A stretch of 64,000 bases of DNA from Allochromatium humboldtianum (GTDB lineage: Bacteria; Pseudomonadota; Gammaproteobacteria; Chromatiales; Chromatiaceae), in NCBI RefSeq assembly GCF_013385175.1, contig NZ_JABZEO010000001.1, positions 434,001 through 498,000 of the forward strand, written 5' to 3'. A model generated the notes under the pieces. The model ran no database searches. It was not told the origin of the DNA and was given only the letters and a program-made list of their open reading frames with translations. Both the position numbers and the translations under genes were made by a program. Below, one piece after another: positions 31,681-40,842 of the stretch (positions are counted from its first letter, which is position 1; every line of letters begins with the position of its first letter).

Positions 31681-33357
31681 ATGTTGAAGAACACTCGATT
31701 GAGCGTGAAGCTGGCCGCCAGTTTCTTGGCGATGGCGGTGATCCTATTGATCCTTGGTGTCCTGGGTATCAGGGGTGAGCTGAGTATGCGTGATCATCTC
31801 ATCGCGATGAGCCAGGAGAGTCTGCCGGCGATCGTGCAACTCAATCGGCTCAATTACGAGCGCGCTCAGATCCGTAGTCAAACCTATGAGACCAAGGGGC
31901 TGACGACCTGGGGACCGCGCACACGAGAACTGCTCGAACAGGTTCTGCGCCAGCGTGTCGCCTCCTGGACCATCGTCGAGGATGCGCTCGCCCGACTCGA
32001 GAAGCTCCCGCAGTCCGTCAGTGAGCAGGCCGTCTTCTCGGCCCTCAAGACCGATTACGCGAGCTGGCGCGAGCATTACGCCGAACTCGATCGCCTGACG
32101 CGCGGGATGCTCGATGCCCAGGATCAGGACACCTATTCCGCCGTGCTGGCGCAATTTGCACAGCGGGTCGACGAGAGCTTCCTGGTCTCCGACCGGGTCG
32201 GCGTGCTCATCGAGTCCCTGGTCGCGCTCAGAAACACGTCTTCCGGCGACAGGCTGGCGCAGGCCCTCAAGGAGGGGGATTTCATGGTCATGCTCTATGG
32301 AAGCGGTATGGCCGTGGGCCTGATCCTGGCCGCCATCCTCGGTTTCCTCATCACCCACAGCACACTGCGTCAGCTCGGCGGCGAGCCGGCGCGGGTGGTG
32401 GCCGTCGTCAACCAGCTCGCCGAGGGCGACCTGACGACCACTATCCAGCTGCGTCCAGGAGACAAGACCAGCCTCATGGCGTCCATGGCGCGCATGGTCG
32501 AGAACATGCGGCGCGTGCTGCGCGACGTCTCCAACGCCAGCTCTCAGGTCGCGGCCGCCGCCGTCGAACTCTCGGCCACCAGCGAGGAGACCAATCAGCA
32601 GGTGCGCCTCGAGCAGTCCGAGACCGATCAGGTCGCCACCGCCATGAATGAGATGACGGCCACGGTCGAGGAGGTTGCACGTCATGCCGCCGCCGCCGCG
32701 CGCGCCGCCCAGGAAACCGACCACGAGACCGAGGCCGGCAGCGAGGTCGTGGCACAGACGATCTCGGCCATCGACCTGCTGGCCCAGGAGGTCGAGTCGG
32801 CCAGTCAGGTGATCGCGCGACTCTCCGAGGACAGCACCGAGATCGGCGCCGTGCTGGACGTGATCCGGGGCGTGGCCGAGCAGACCAATCTGCTGGCGCT
32901 CAACGCGGCCATCGAAGCGGCGCGCGCCGGTGAGCAGGGACGCGGCTTCGCTGTCGTAGCCGCCGAGGTGCGGACTCTGGCCAGCCGCACCCAGTCCTCG
33001 ATCCAGGACATCCAGGAGAAGATCGAACGGGTGCAGAACGGCTCGACGGGTGCGGTGTCGGTGATGGCCAAGGGGCAGGAGATGGCGCGCGAGAGCGTGG
33101 CTCAGGCCCAGCGTGCCGGCGAATCGCTCCAGGCCATCAGCGCCGCCATCACCAGCATCACCGACATGAACCGCCAGATCGCCAGCGCGGCTGAGGAACA
33201 GACCGCCGTGGCCGAAGAGATCAACCGCAACATCCACACCATCTCCTCGACGGTCGATCAGACCGCCGCCGGCGCGGCCCATATCGCCAGCGCCAGCGAA
33301 GAGCTGGCGCGGCTGGCCAGCATGCTCCAGGAGCGGGTCGCGCGCTTCAGGCTCTGA
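31681..33357 (+). CDS. Methyl-accepting chemotaxis protein
   Basis: Chemoreceptor of 558 residues. A first transmembrane helix (about 10-30) is followed by a four-helix-bundle periplasmic sensor (about 30-205), a second helix (about 205-230, [19 protein letters not shown]), a HAMP domain and the cytoplasmic signalling coiled coil. The hairpin tip is well conserved: [20 protein letters not shown] followed by [15 protein letters not shown]. No C-terminal CheR-tethering pentapeptide is seen (it ends ERVARFRL). It lies 93 bp after the diguanylate cyclase and faces the hybrid kinase gene. Its ligand is unknown. Confidence 0.95.
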   Translation: MLKNTRLSVKLAASFLAMAVILLILGVLGIRGELSMRDHLIAMSQESLPAIVQLNRLNYERAQIRSQTYETKGLTTWGPRTRELLEQVLRQRVASWTIVEDALARLEKLPQSVSEQAVFSALKTDYASWREHYAELDRLTRGMLDAQDQDTYSAVLAQFAQRVDESFLVSDRVGVLIESLVALRNTSSGDRLAQALKEGDFMVMLYGSGMAVGLILAAILGFLITHSTLRQLGGEPARVVAVVNQLAEGDLTTTIQLRPGDKTSLMASMARMVENMRRVLRDVSNASSQVAAAAVELSATSEETNQQVRLEQSETDQVATAMNEMTATVEEVARHAAAAARAAQETDHETEAGSEVVAQTISAIDLLAQEVESASQVIARLSEDSTEIGAVLDVIRGVAEQTNLLALNAAIEAARAGEQGRGFAVVAAEVRTLASRTQSSIQDIQEKIERVQNGSTGAVSVMAKGQEMARESVAQAQRAGESLQAISAAITSITDMNRQIASAAEEQTAVAEEINRNIHTISSTVDQTAAGAAHIASASEELARLASMLQERVARFRL

Positions 33358-33372
33358 GGTCGGAGAATCCCG

Positions 33373-35424
33373 TCACTCCAGCGGGTCGTCGTCGTGCCGG
33401 ACGAACCGCTGGATCAAGTCTTCCAGAACCGCTGGATTGAGGGGCTTGACGATATGCTCGTCGAGGCCGAACGCCAGACAGCGTTCGCGCTCGCTGTCCA
33501 GCCCCAGTGTGCTCAGGCCGATGATGGGGGTGCGTCGCGCGCCCGGCTCCTCCAGACGGCGCATGGTACGCGCGACCTCGATCCCATCGACGTCCGGCAG
33601 GTAGAGATCCAGGAAGACCAGATCATAGGTCTCGGATCGGAACTGCTCGATGGCCAGCCCGCCGCTGTTGACGATCAGGGTCTCGTGGCCCCACTCCTGG
33701 AGCAGGGTGCTGGCGAGCTTCTGGTGCAGCAGCCCGCTCTCGACCAGCAGGATGCGCAGACGCTGGCGGTACTCGACCAGCATGTGCCGGGTGAGCAGCG
33801 GACGCGCCTGCCGGGTCGAATCCAGCGGTACGAGCAGCCGCGTGAGCAGCTCGCGCAACTCGCGCGGCGAGGCCGGTTTGGTGAGGAAGGCGTCGATCCC
33901 GACCTCGCGGCAGCGCTGGGCGTCGCCGCGCTGTCCGATCGAGGCCAGCATCACGAGCGCCGCCCGCTCGGTCGGGAGTGCGTCTCTCAGGCGGGCCGCC
34001 AACTCGAATCCGTCGAGCTCGGGCAGCGTGGAATCGAAGACATAGACGTCGAATGCCTGACCCCGTGCCTGACAGGCGCGCGCCAACTCCAGCGCCTGAC
34101 GCCCGGCGCCCGCCTCCTGGACCTCGAATCCCCAGTGTCTGAACCAATAGGCCAGCGTGCGCCGTGCGATGGTCTGATCGTCGACGATGAGCGCGCGTCT
34201 GCCGGGCCAGCTCGCCAGCAGGCGCGGGGCGGCCTCGCTGGAGTCCAGGCGGACGAGGGGGATCATCAAGTGCAGGCTCCCGGAGTCCTGGGTCTCGATC
34301 CAGAGCCGGCCGCCCATGCGTTCGACCAGGCGCGCACAGGTGGTCAGACGCAGTCCGCCATCGCTGAAGTCCGGTGTCTGTGCCGCATCCGTCGTCGCGG
34401 CGGGATCGATCAGGCGCTGCAGCTCGGTGAGCGGAGGTCTGAGGCCCAGGATCGAGAACTGGATCCAGTCCAGCGTCGGATCCTCGCGGCTGAGTCGCCG
34501 TGACTGAAGACACAGCCTGTCATCGCGACCGAAGACGAGTGCTGTATTCCAGAGCGTGGTCAGCACCTGACGGATGCGGCTCGGATCCCCCTGACTGTGG
34601 GTCGGCAGGGCGTCGAGTCGTTCGTACTGGATCTCGCGTCCCTGGCTTCTGGCGGTGGTCGCGAGCGTGTCGATCAGGTCGGCGATCAACACCGAGGGAT
34701 TGAAGGGGATCCGCTCGATGGTCATCTGGCCGGTCTCGATGCGTGTGAAATCGAGCAGTTCGTCGATCTGGCCGAGCAGGCGGGCGGACGCCGAACGAAT
34801 GTGATCGAGATAGTGGCGCTGGGTCTGTTCGAGTGACGTATGCAGCGTCAATTCGCTGAGTTCGAGGATGTCCTTGACCGGGGCGCGGATCTCGTGGCCG
34901 ATGTCGGCGAGACGCTGGTTCCTGGCGCGGTGTGCCGATTCGATCCCGTGCTGGAGTTCGATACGGCGGCGTGCGCCGCGCGCGGCCTGGGCCAGGGTCA
35001 TGGCCACTAGGGCCAGTCCCTGCTGGAGGTCGGGTGTCGGCTCACCGGCCGTCGCCGGACGCACGAGGATCAGGAGACCGAATCCGGGGAGGCGCGCGGC
35101 CAGTACATGGCCCATCTCGCCCGAGGTCAGGATCGGGAGTCCCTGTGGACGTTCGGCCAGGGCCGTTTCCAGCGCGCCCGGCGACCAGTCGTCCCAGAAG
35201 GCGCCATAGAGCGGATCGCGTGGCAGTGCATCCGGGTGCAGGCAGACGAGGGTGGGCTGTCCGGGTGGAGTGGAGGCCGGAGACTCCAGCACGGCGCCGC
35301 CGCCCGCCTCCAGCAGGCGCACCATCTCGGCCAGAAAACGCTGGAGCATCGGCTCCAGTTCCAGTGAGTCATCGATCGCCCGCGACAACTCGCCGAGCAG
35401 CTCGTAGGCATTGGAGGGGGTCAT
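33373..35424 (-). CDS. Hybrid histidine kinase-like protein with two receiver domains and a degenerate ATPase domain
   Basis: The 683 residues run as GAF-like sensor (about 10-160), HisKA helix pair with the phospho-accepting His in IGHEIRAPVKDI, an ATPase-like region, then two receiver domains. In the ATPase region an N-box remnant remains (SRIRQVLTTLWNTALVFG), but the DxGxG G1 box is absent where ILGLRPPLTELQ is found; only GGRLWIETQDSGS resembles the end of the domain. Receiver 1 (VFDSTLPELDG) and receiver 2 (VFLDLYLPDVDG) keep their phosphorylatable Asp; receiver 2 begins LLVES instead of LLVDD. The start at 35424 is uncertain; an ATG at 35505 is open. It may receive phosphate rather than make it. 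Confidence 0.85.
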   Translation of the reverse strand: MTPSNAYELLGELSRAIDDSLELEPMLQRFLAEMVRLLEAGGGAVLESPASTPPGQPTLVCLHPDALPRDPLYGAFWDDWSPGALETALAERPQGLPILTSGEMGHVLAARLPGFGLLILVRPATAGEPTPDLQQGLALVAMTLAQAARGARRRIELQHGIESAHRARNQRLADIGHEIRAPVKDILELSELTLHTSLEQTQRHYLDHIRSASARLLGQIDELLDFTRIETGQMTIERIPFNPSVLIADLIDTLATTARSQGREIQYERLDALPTHSQGDPSRIRQVLTTLWNTALVFGRDDRLCLQSRRLSREDPTLDWIQFSILGLRPPLTELQRLIDPAATTDAAQTPDFSDGGLRLTTCARLVERMGGRLWIETQDSGSLHLMIPLVRLDSSEAAPRLLASWPGRRALIVDDQTIARRTLAYWFRHWGFEVQEAGAGRQALELARACQARGQAFDVYVFDSTLPELDGFELAARLRDALPTERAALVMLASIGQRGDAQRCREVGIDAFLTKPASPRELRELLTRLLVPLDSTRQARPLLTRHMLVEYRQRLRILLVESGLLHQKLASTLLQEWGHETLIVNSGGLAIEQFRSETYDLVFLDLYLPDVDGIEVARTMRRLEEPGARRTPIIGLSTLGLDSERERCLAFGLDEHIVKPLNPAVLEDLIQRFVRHDDDPLE

Positions 35425-35584
35425 GATCGTCGATGGTCCGAGCGGGCGTTGCGCGATGTTCGGGCGGCTCCGCGGAGGGTGTGGAACGCCCTCCGTCGAG
35501 CCCATTCAACGAATCACTATAATCGAGTCACCCGGCTTCGTCATCCCGGGTCGAATGATGGCGGCGATCCCTCGCCGTCGGATC

Positions 35585-36736
35585 TCAGTCGGCGTCCGTG
35601 TCTGAGGCCGGTGTTGTGCCGACCGGGGCCGGCGCCTTGTCAGTCACAGGCGACTCAGGCGCGGCGGGCGCGGCGGATTCCGGTTGCGCGTCTGTGGCCG
35701 TTGTCGGCTCGGGCTGGACGATGAGCTTGGAGCGCTCCAGATCGACCCAGTCCATCAGGTCGTATTTCGAGAGTTTGAAGGCTTGTGGACGGGCGGCATC
35801 CTTGAGCACATAGTCCTCGCTCCCGGCGAGCCTGGCGATCCGGTAGGCGCGTGACTCGCCCGCGCTTAGTTCGATCTTCAGCTCGAGCACGGGGTTCGAC
35901 GCGTCCTCGGCTGGGGCCTCTGTCGCGGCGAAGACGTCGCGATAACTCAGGTTGGCCAGGGTACGCACCAGCTCGCGTGCCTTGTCCTGGTCCAGCGGCT
36001 CGTCCGCGCCGGCGCCGGCCAGACGCCAGTCCTCGCCGTCCTTCTCCAGACGCCAGTCGGCGCCTTTGATGGCGGTGATCTTCGCCTGATCGAGGCGCAG
36101 CTGCCCCTGGTCGAGCCAGTCGACACGGCGGTTGGAGACGTCGGCGATCGCCAGATCCAGCTCGTAGACGGCCGAGTCGTCCGCCGGGCGGCCGAACAGC
36201 CGCTTGAAGCGCGGTGTCTCGCCCAGGATCAGGGTCGCGATCTGTCCCTGTGCGCCTTCGAGCGTCAGACGCCGGTTGAAGCCGGTGTCGGCGACCTTGA
36301 AGCGTTCGCGCGCCTCGGCGCTGGTGGCCACGGGTAGCGGGCGTTTGAGGCCAGCCAGCGTGGCCAGGAGTTGATCGGCCTTGAAGCCGGCGGCCGGGAA
36401 GTCGCCCAGGCCGCCGATCACCCAGGCGCTGCCGTCGCGCCGTTCGAGGCGCACCGGATCGGCGCCGTCCGAGCTTTCGATACGGATCGCCGTCACCTGC
36501 GCCGGCTCGAAGTCGATGAGCGGCGTTTGCGGGGCGAAGGCGCGCGTGCTCGGGGCGCTCAGGCTCTGGCCGAGTGCGATCAGCAGTTGCAGCGCGAGCA
36601 GTCCGGCCAGCCCCATGACCAGGGGGGTGCGCAGATCCGGACGCCAGCCGAGATCGGTCTGAAGGCTTGGTGCGCTGGTGTCGGCGGCGGTCTCGCTCGC
36701 CGACTTCGAGAGCGATGTCGTGTTGGTCGCTGTCAT
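35585..36736 (-). CDS. DUF4340 domain protein of the Gld-type ABC system
   Basis: Membrane-anchored periplasmic protein of 383 residues found next to Gld-type ABC transporters; its role is unknown. A helix at about 38-58 (LVMGLAGLLALQLLIAL) anchors it, and the DUF4340 repeats follow: IRIESSDGADPVRLERRDGS, DQLLATLAGLKRPLPVA, LILGETPRFKRLFGRPADDS. The C-terminal 50 residues are rich in Ala, Pro, Thr and Glu. It begins 3 bp after the GldF-GldG fusion stops, so the three genes form one operon in the order ATPase, permease/auxiliary, DUF4340. Confidence 0.88.
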   Translation of the reverse strand: MTATNTTSLSKSASETAADTSAPSLQTDLGWRPDLRTPLVMGLAGLLALQLLIALGQSLSAPSTRAFAPQTPLIDFEPAQVTAIRIESSDGADPVRLERRDGSAWVIGGLGDFPAAGFKADQLLATLAGLKRPLPVATSAEARERFKVADTGFNRRLTLEGAQGQIATLILGETPRFKRLFGRPADDSAVYELDLAIADVSNRRVDWLDQGQLRLDQAKITAIKGADWRLEKDGEDWRLAGAGADEPLDQDKARELVRTLANLSYRDVFAATEAPAEDASNPVLELKIELSAGESRAYRIARLAGSEDYVLKDAARPQAFKLSKYDLMDWVDLERSKLIVQPEPTTATDAQPESAAPAAPESPVTDKAPAPVGTTPASDTDAD

Positions 36737-36739
36737 GAT

Positions 36740-39667
36740 TCACTGACCTCCTTGACCCAGGATGGCGGCATGGTAGCGGGCGCGACGGGCGCGGGCGCGA
36801 CGATGCAGCGCGTAGACGAGCGCCAGTCCGCCGAGTGCCAGCAGATAGTTGAGCGACTCCCAGAAGAGGCGTGCCTCGCGTCCGATCGGATCGAGCAGAC
36901 GTCCGAACTGACCCTGGCCGCGCAGCGACAGCAGTCCACGATCCTCCAGCGACCAGTCGATGGCGTTCTGGACCAGTTCGAGCGGCTTGAGATAACGGCT
37001 CTGGGTGGCCTCGTTGGCAAGACTGATGGCGGTGTCGCCGAGGAAGCTGGACGAGCCGAGCAGGATCAGCCGCGCCGACTCGGGCGAGCTGTCGATGACG
37101 GCCGAGATGACCGGCTGTTTGGAGCCTTCGGCATTGTTGTTTTCCTCGGGCGTCGATGAGGCGGCCTCCACGTCGGTGTCGGACTCGGCACTGGCTTCCT
37201 CCTTGGCCAGTAGCGGCGATGGCTGACCGGCGAACGGCGAATCGAACCGTCCTTCGACAGCCACAGCCAGCAGCTTGCGTCCGCGATCCTCGCCCTTGGG
37301 GAAGCCGAGCGCACCATGGGCCTCGAAGTCGGGCTGCATGTTCTCCGAATCGCTGCTCCAGGCGGCGTCCGAACTCTGGAGCAGGCGCGTGACCCTGCGT
37401 CCGGCGTTCTTCGTCGCGTCGAGCGTGATCGGCGAGGACCAGTTGAGCGTGATCTGACCCAGACCGGCGGTGATCGGGCTGTCCTCGGCCAGTCCCTCGC
37501 CCCGGATGTCGGGGAAATAGGGATAGTCGAGCGTCTGGATCTCCTGGACCGTGAAGCCGCCCAGATCGCGCTGGACCGGGATCGGGAAGGGTGTGTTGCG
37601 CGGATCGAGCACCAGGCTGGATTCGAGCTTCAGGCCATGCTGCGCGAGCCAGTCGCCCAGCCCGGTGTCGATCTTGCGCGCGCCGATGGCGCCGCCGGTC
37701 AGATCCAGATTGAAGCTGGAGGCGGCCAGGATCACGGTTCCGCCCTGCATCAGGAATTGGTCGATGGCGAAGCGCTGTTTCTCGTCCAGCGACTCGGGAC
37801 CGACGACCAGCAGCAGATCGGCGTCCTCCGGCACCTGACCCGAGGTGAGATCGGTCTCGCGCAGGTTGAAGCTGTCCTGGAGCGTCTGACGCAGCAGGCT
37901 GTAGTCGTCGCCCGTCGAGCCGCCCATGCCGAAGGGGTTGGGCTTGGGGCCGGGCGCGAAGAGTGCCACGGTGCGCAGTACGCCGGGTGCGAAACGCTTG
38001 ATCGCCGATTCGATCGAACGGTTCAGCCCACTGCGGTCCAGCGATTCGGGCAGCGGCACCGGGATGCTCCGTGCGCCATCCTCTAGCACCAGATAGAAAT
38101 AGAAGGGTGTGGGATCGAGCAGACTGACCACCAGCGGCTCGAAGCCATACTGCTCCTGGATCGTCTTGGCCAGGGCGCCATCACCGGCCGCCGGATCCTG
38201 GATCTCGAAGCTGAAACGGCCGTTCGACTTGGACTGCAACTCACCGAGGAGCGACTCCAGATCGGTGCGCAAACCGGGTAGCGGTTCGGGCAGCGTGTCC
38301 GATGCCGAGACGAACGCCTTGAGCGTCAGCGGCTTGGACAGGTTGGCGAACAGATCGCCGCCGCCCTGATAGCCCTGGAGCACCTTGCGGATGGTGCGCG
38401 TCAGGTCGTACTCAGGATGGCGCAGACGCACGTCGAGATCCGTCTCGCTGCGGACCTTGACGTCGATCAGATCCTGGAAGCTCAGGGTCTCGTACTGATC
38501 GCCGTATTTGATCAGGATGTCGAAATAGGAATTGACCACGGCGGCCTGATACTTGGTCGCGGTCTGGAAGGCGACCGGACGGATGCCGTACTGCTCGCCG
38601 GCCTCGCGCTCCAGCTCTGGCGACTGCTGAGGATCGACGATCTCCACGCGCACCCTGTCGCCGCCGGCGATCTGATATTCCTCCAGCAGGTCGCGCAGTT
38701 GCGGGACCAGCGGCGCGAGCAGCGGATGGGTCTGGGCGCTGAAATAGCCTCGGATCAGCAGCGGTTCCTGGAGCTGATCCAGATAGGTCCGGGTGGCCTC
38801 GGAGAGACTGTAGAGCCGGCCCTCGGTCAGATCGGCGCGCGCGCCGGTCACGCCCTGCATCCAGAGATTGGCGGCGATCAGATTGGCCACCGCCAGCCCC
38901 GTAACCAGGGTCCAGCGCCGATGATGACGCGGATTGGCCTCCGGCTCGGCCCAGCGCAGACGTTCCAGGCCGTGGATGGTGAGTGCCAGGAAGACGCCGG
39001 TCAGGCTCAGGTAGTAATAGAGATCACGCACATCGATCACACCGCGCGTGATCGACTCGAAGCGTGCGCCGCTGCCGATCAGCCGCAGGAGTTCACCGCC
39101 GCCGTGTCCGACCAGACTGGTGAGCGCCGGCGAGCCGATGACATAGAAGGCCGCGCTGACCAGGGTCGCGCCGATCAGGGCCACGATCGGATTGTCGGTC
39201 CGTGCCGAGACGAAGAGTCCGATGGCGACATAGGCCGAGGCCAGCAGCAGCGCCGCCAGATAGGCGCCGATGACCGGCCCCCAGTCGAGCGGCCCGAGCA
39301 GCGAGACCGTGATCGGCAGCGGCAGGGTCAGGGCCAGCGCCACGGCGACCAGCCCGAGCGCGGCCAGGAACTTGCCGAGCACCAGCTTGGGCGTGGCCAC
39401 CGGCAGGGTCAGCAGGTTCTCCAGCGTCCCGGCGCGCCGCTCCTCGCTCCACATTCGCATGGTGAGCGCGGCGCACAGAAAGATCAGCAGGATCGGCATC
39501 CACTCGAACAGCGGACGCGCGTCGGCGATGTTGCGGGCGAAGAAGGCATCCACCCAGAAGAAGACGAACAGCGACACCGCCAAAAAGGTGCCGATGAAGA
39601 TATAGGCCACCGGCGAGCCGAAGAAGGCCGCCAGCTCGCGGCGGGCCACGCGGACGATCTCAGCCAT
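36740..39667 (-). CDS. Fused ABC permease and GldG-type auxiliary protein
   Basis: A single 975-residue protein joins a GldF-like ABC-2 permease (about 1-250: RRELAAFFGSPVAYIFIGTF, SEERRAGTLENLLTLPV, six predicted helices) to a GldG-like periplasmic domain (about 265-930: LTEGRLYSLSEATRTYLDQL, VRVEIVDPQQSPELEREAG, and DADLLLVVGPESLDEKQRF), ending in a transmembrane helix near 935-955 (YLLALGGLALVYALHRRAR). In Bacteroidetes GldF and GldG are separate proteins of the gliding and secretion machinery; in proteobacteria the substrate is unknown. Its start overlaps the ATPase gene by 8 bp, so translation is coupled. Confidence 0.9.
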   Translation of the reverse strand: MAEIVRVARRELAAFFGSPVAYIFIGTFLAVSLFVFFWVDAFFARNIADARPLFEWMPILLIFLCAALTMRMWSEERRAGTLENLLTLPVATPKLVLGKFLAALGLVAVALALTLPLPITVSLLGPLDWGPVIGAYLAALLLASAYVAIGLFVSARTDNPIVALIGATLVSAAFYVIGSPALTSLVGHGGGELLRLIGSGARFESITRGVIDVRDLYYYLSLTGVFLALTIHGLERLRWAEPEANPRHHRRWTLVTGLAVANLIAANLWMQGVTGARADLTEGRLYSLSEATRTYLDQLQEPLLIRGYFSAQTHPLLAPLVPQLRDLLEEYQIAGGDRVRVEIVDPQQSPELEREAGEQYGIRPVAFQTATKYQAAVVNSYFDILIKYGDQYETLSFQDLIDVKVRSETDLDVRLRHPEYDLTRTIRKVLQGYQGGGDLFANLSKPLTLKAFVSASDTLPEPLPGLRTDLESLLGELQSKSNGRFSFEIQDPAAGDGALAKTIQEQYGFEPLVVSLLDPTPFYFYLVLEDGARSIPVPLPESLDRSGLNRSIESAIKRFAPGVLRTVALFAPGPKPNPFGMGGSTGDDYSLLRQTLQDSFNLRETDLTSGQVPEDADLLLVVGPESLDEKQRFAIDQFLMQGGTVILAASSFNLDLTGGAIGARKIDTGLGDWLAQHGLKLESSLVLDPRNTPFPIPVQRDLGGFTVQEIQTLDYPYFPDIRGEGLAEDSPITAGLGQITLNWSSPITLDATKNAGRRVTRLLQSSDAAWSSDSENMQPDFEAHGALGFPKGEDRGRKLLAVAVEGRFDSPFAGQPSPLLAKEEASAESDTDVEAASSTPEENNNAEGSKQPVISAVIDSSPESARLILLGSSSFLGDTAISLANEATQSRYLKPLELVQNAIDWSLEDRGLLSLRGQGQFGRLLDPIGREARLFWESLNYLLALGGLALVYALHRRARARRARYHAAILGQGGQ

Positions 39668-40598
39668 GGGTCGCCTCCATCCGTTCCAGGGTCACGGCGC
39701 CGAACAGCGCCTCCAGGTCTTGGCGTTCGGTCTCCAGACCGTGCAGCGACCAGCCGCGCTCGCAGACGGCGCGGGCGACGCCGGGCGCAGCCGATTGAGC
39801 GTCGTCGGTTTCGAGCGCGAAGCGATGGCGCGTACCGTCCTGATCCAGCAGGACCGCCGAGCCGATACCGTCCAGCGCCGAGAGCGCCGGCAGCGCCTCG
39901 TCCGGATCGCGATCCAGCGTCACCACCAGACGCGGCCGGCGTCCGATGGCGTCGAGCCGGCTGTCGAGCGCCAGTTGACCGCCGCGCATGATGAGCACCC
40001 GCCCGCAGACCGCCTCGACCTCCTGCAGGATGTGGGTCGAGATGATGAGCGTGGCCTCGCGCGCCAGCTCGCGCACCAAGGCGCGCATGTGCTGGATCTG
40101 GGCCGGGTCGAGTCCGTTGGTCGGCTCGTCGAGGATGAGGATGCGCGGCTCGTGCAGGATCGCCTGGGCCACGCCGACGCGCTGACGGTAGCCGCGCGAC
40201 AGGGTGCCGATGGCGGCGGTCGCCTTGGCGCCGAGTTCGGTGCGCTCGACGGCCCGACGGATCGCCGCCGGACGTCGGTCGGGCGCCAGACCCAGCAGGG
40301 ATGCCTGATAGTCCAGTGAATCGAGCACCGTCATCTCGGGATAGAGCGGACAGTTCTCGGGCAGATAGCCGATGCGGCGTTGCGCCTCGCGGCGTTGTTC
40401 GGCGATGTCCAGTCCGTCGATCCGGATCGTTCCGGCACTCGGTTCGAGATAGCCGGTCAGCATCTTCATGATGGTGGTCTTGCCCGCGCCATTGTGGCCG
40501 AGCAGACCCACGATCTCACCCGTGTCGATGCTGAACGAGACGTCCTGGACCGCCTTGAGTGCGCCATAGTGGCGACTGAGGTGGCGAACCTCGATCAT
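39660..40598 (-). CDS. ABC transporter ATP-binding protein, GldA-like
   Basis: ATPase of the Gld-type ABC system, 312 residues from the ATG at 40598, which has AGGAGAG upstream. Walker A GHNGAGKT is at 34-41, the Q-loop region is GYLPENCPLYPEM, the signature is LSRGYRQRVGVAQAI (Gly-Gly replaced by Arg-Gly, common in this subfamily), Walker B is ILILDEPTNGLDP and the H-loop is ISTHILQEVEAVC. A C-terminal domain of about 90 residues follows. The open frame extends upstream to 40757, but that part is spurious. Its stop overlaps the start of the permease fusion. Confidence 0.94.
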   Translation of the reverse strand: MIEVRHLSRHYGALKAVQDVSFSIDTGEIVGLLGHNGAGKTTIMKMLTGYLEPSAGTIRIDGLDIAEQRREAQRRIGYLPENCPLYPEMTVLDSLDYQASLLGLAPDRRPAAIRRAVERTELGAKATAAIGTLSRGYRQRVGVAQAILHEPRILILDEPTNGLDPAQIQHMRALVRELAREATLIISTHILQEVEAVCGRVLIMRGGQLALDSRLDAIGRRPRLVVTLDRDPDEALPALSALDGIGSAVLLDQDGTRHRFALETDDAQSAAPGVARAVCERGWSLHGLETERQDLEALFGAVTLERMEATHG

Positions 40599-40842
40599 TG
40601 AGTCTCTCCTGTCTCGATTGCTCGCGGTGTCTTGGAGGGTAGGGCACAGCGGCCCCATACGGGCGCGGATTTCAACCAAGCCGGTCGCGGCGCGCAAGTG
40701 GGCGATGAAACGAGAACGGGGGCAGCGCCTGAGTGCCGGAATGAAAAACCAATCCAATCAAATAATTGGGCAATGCAGCCCCAAGCTGGACGCTCGGTTA
40801 AACTTTGTTAAGGCCGGCATGATGGATGGCGCGTTTTCGATC

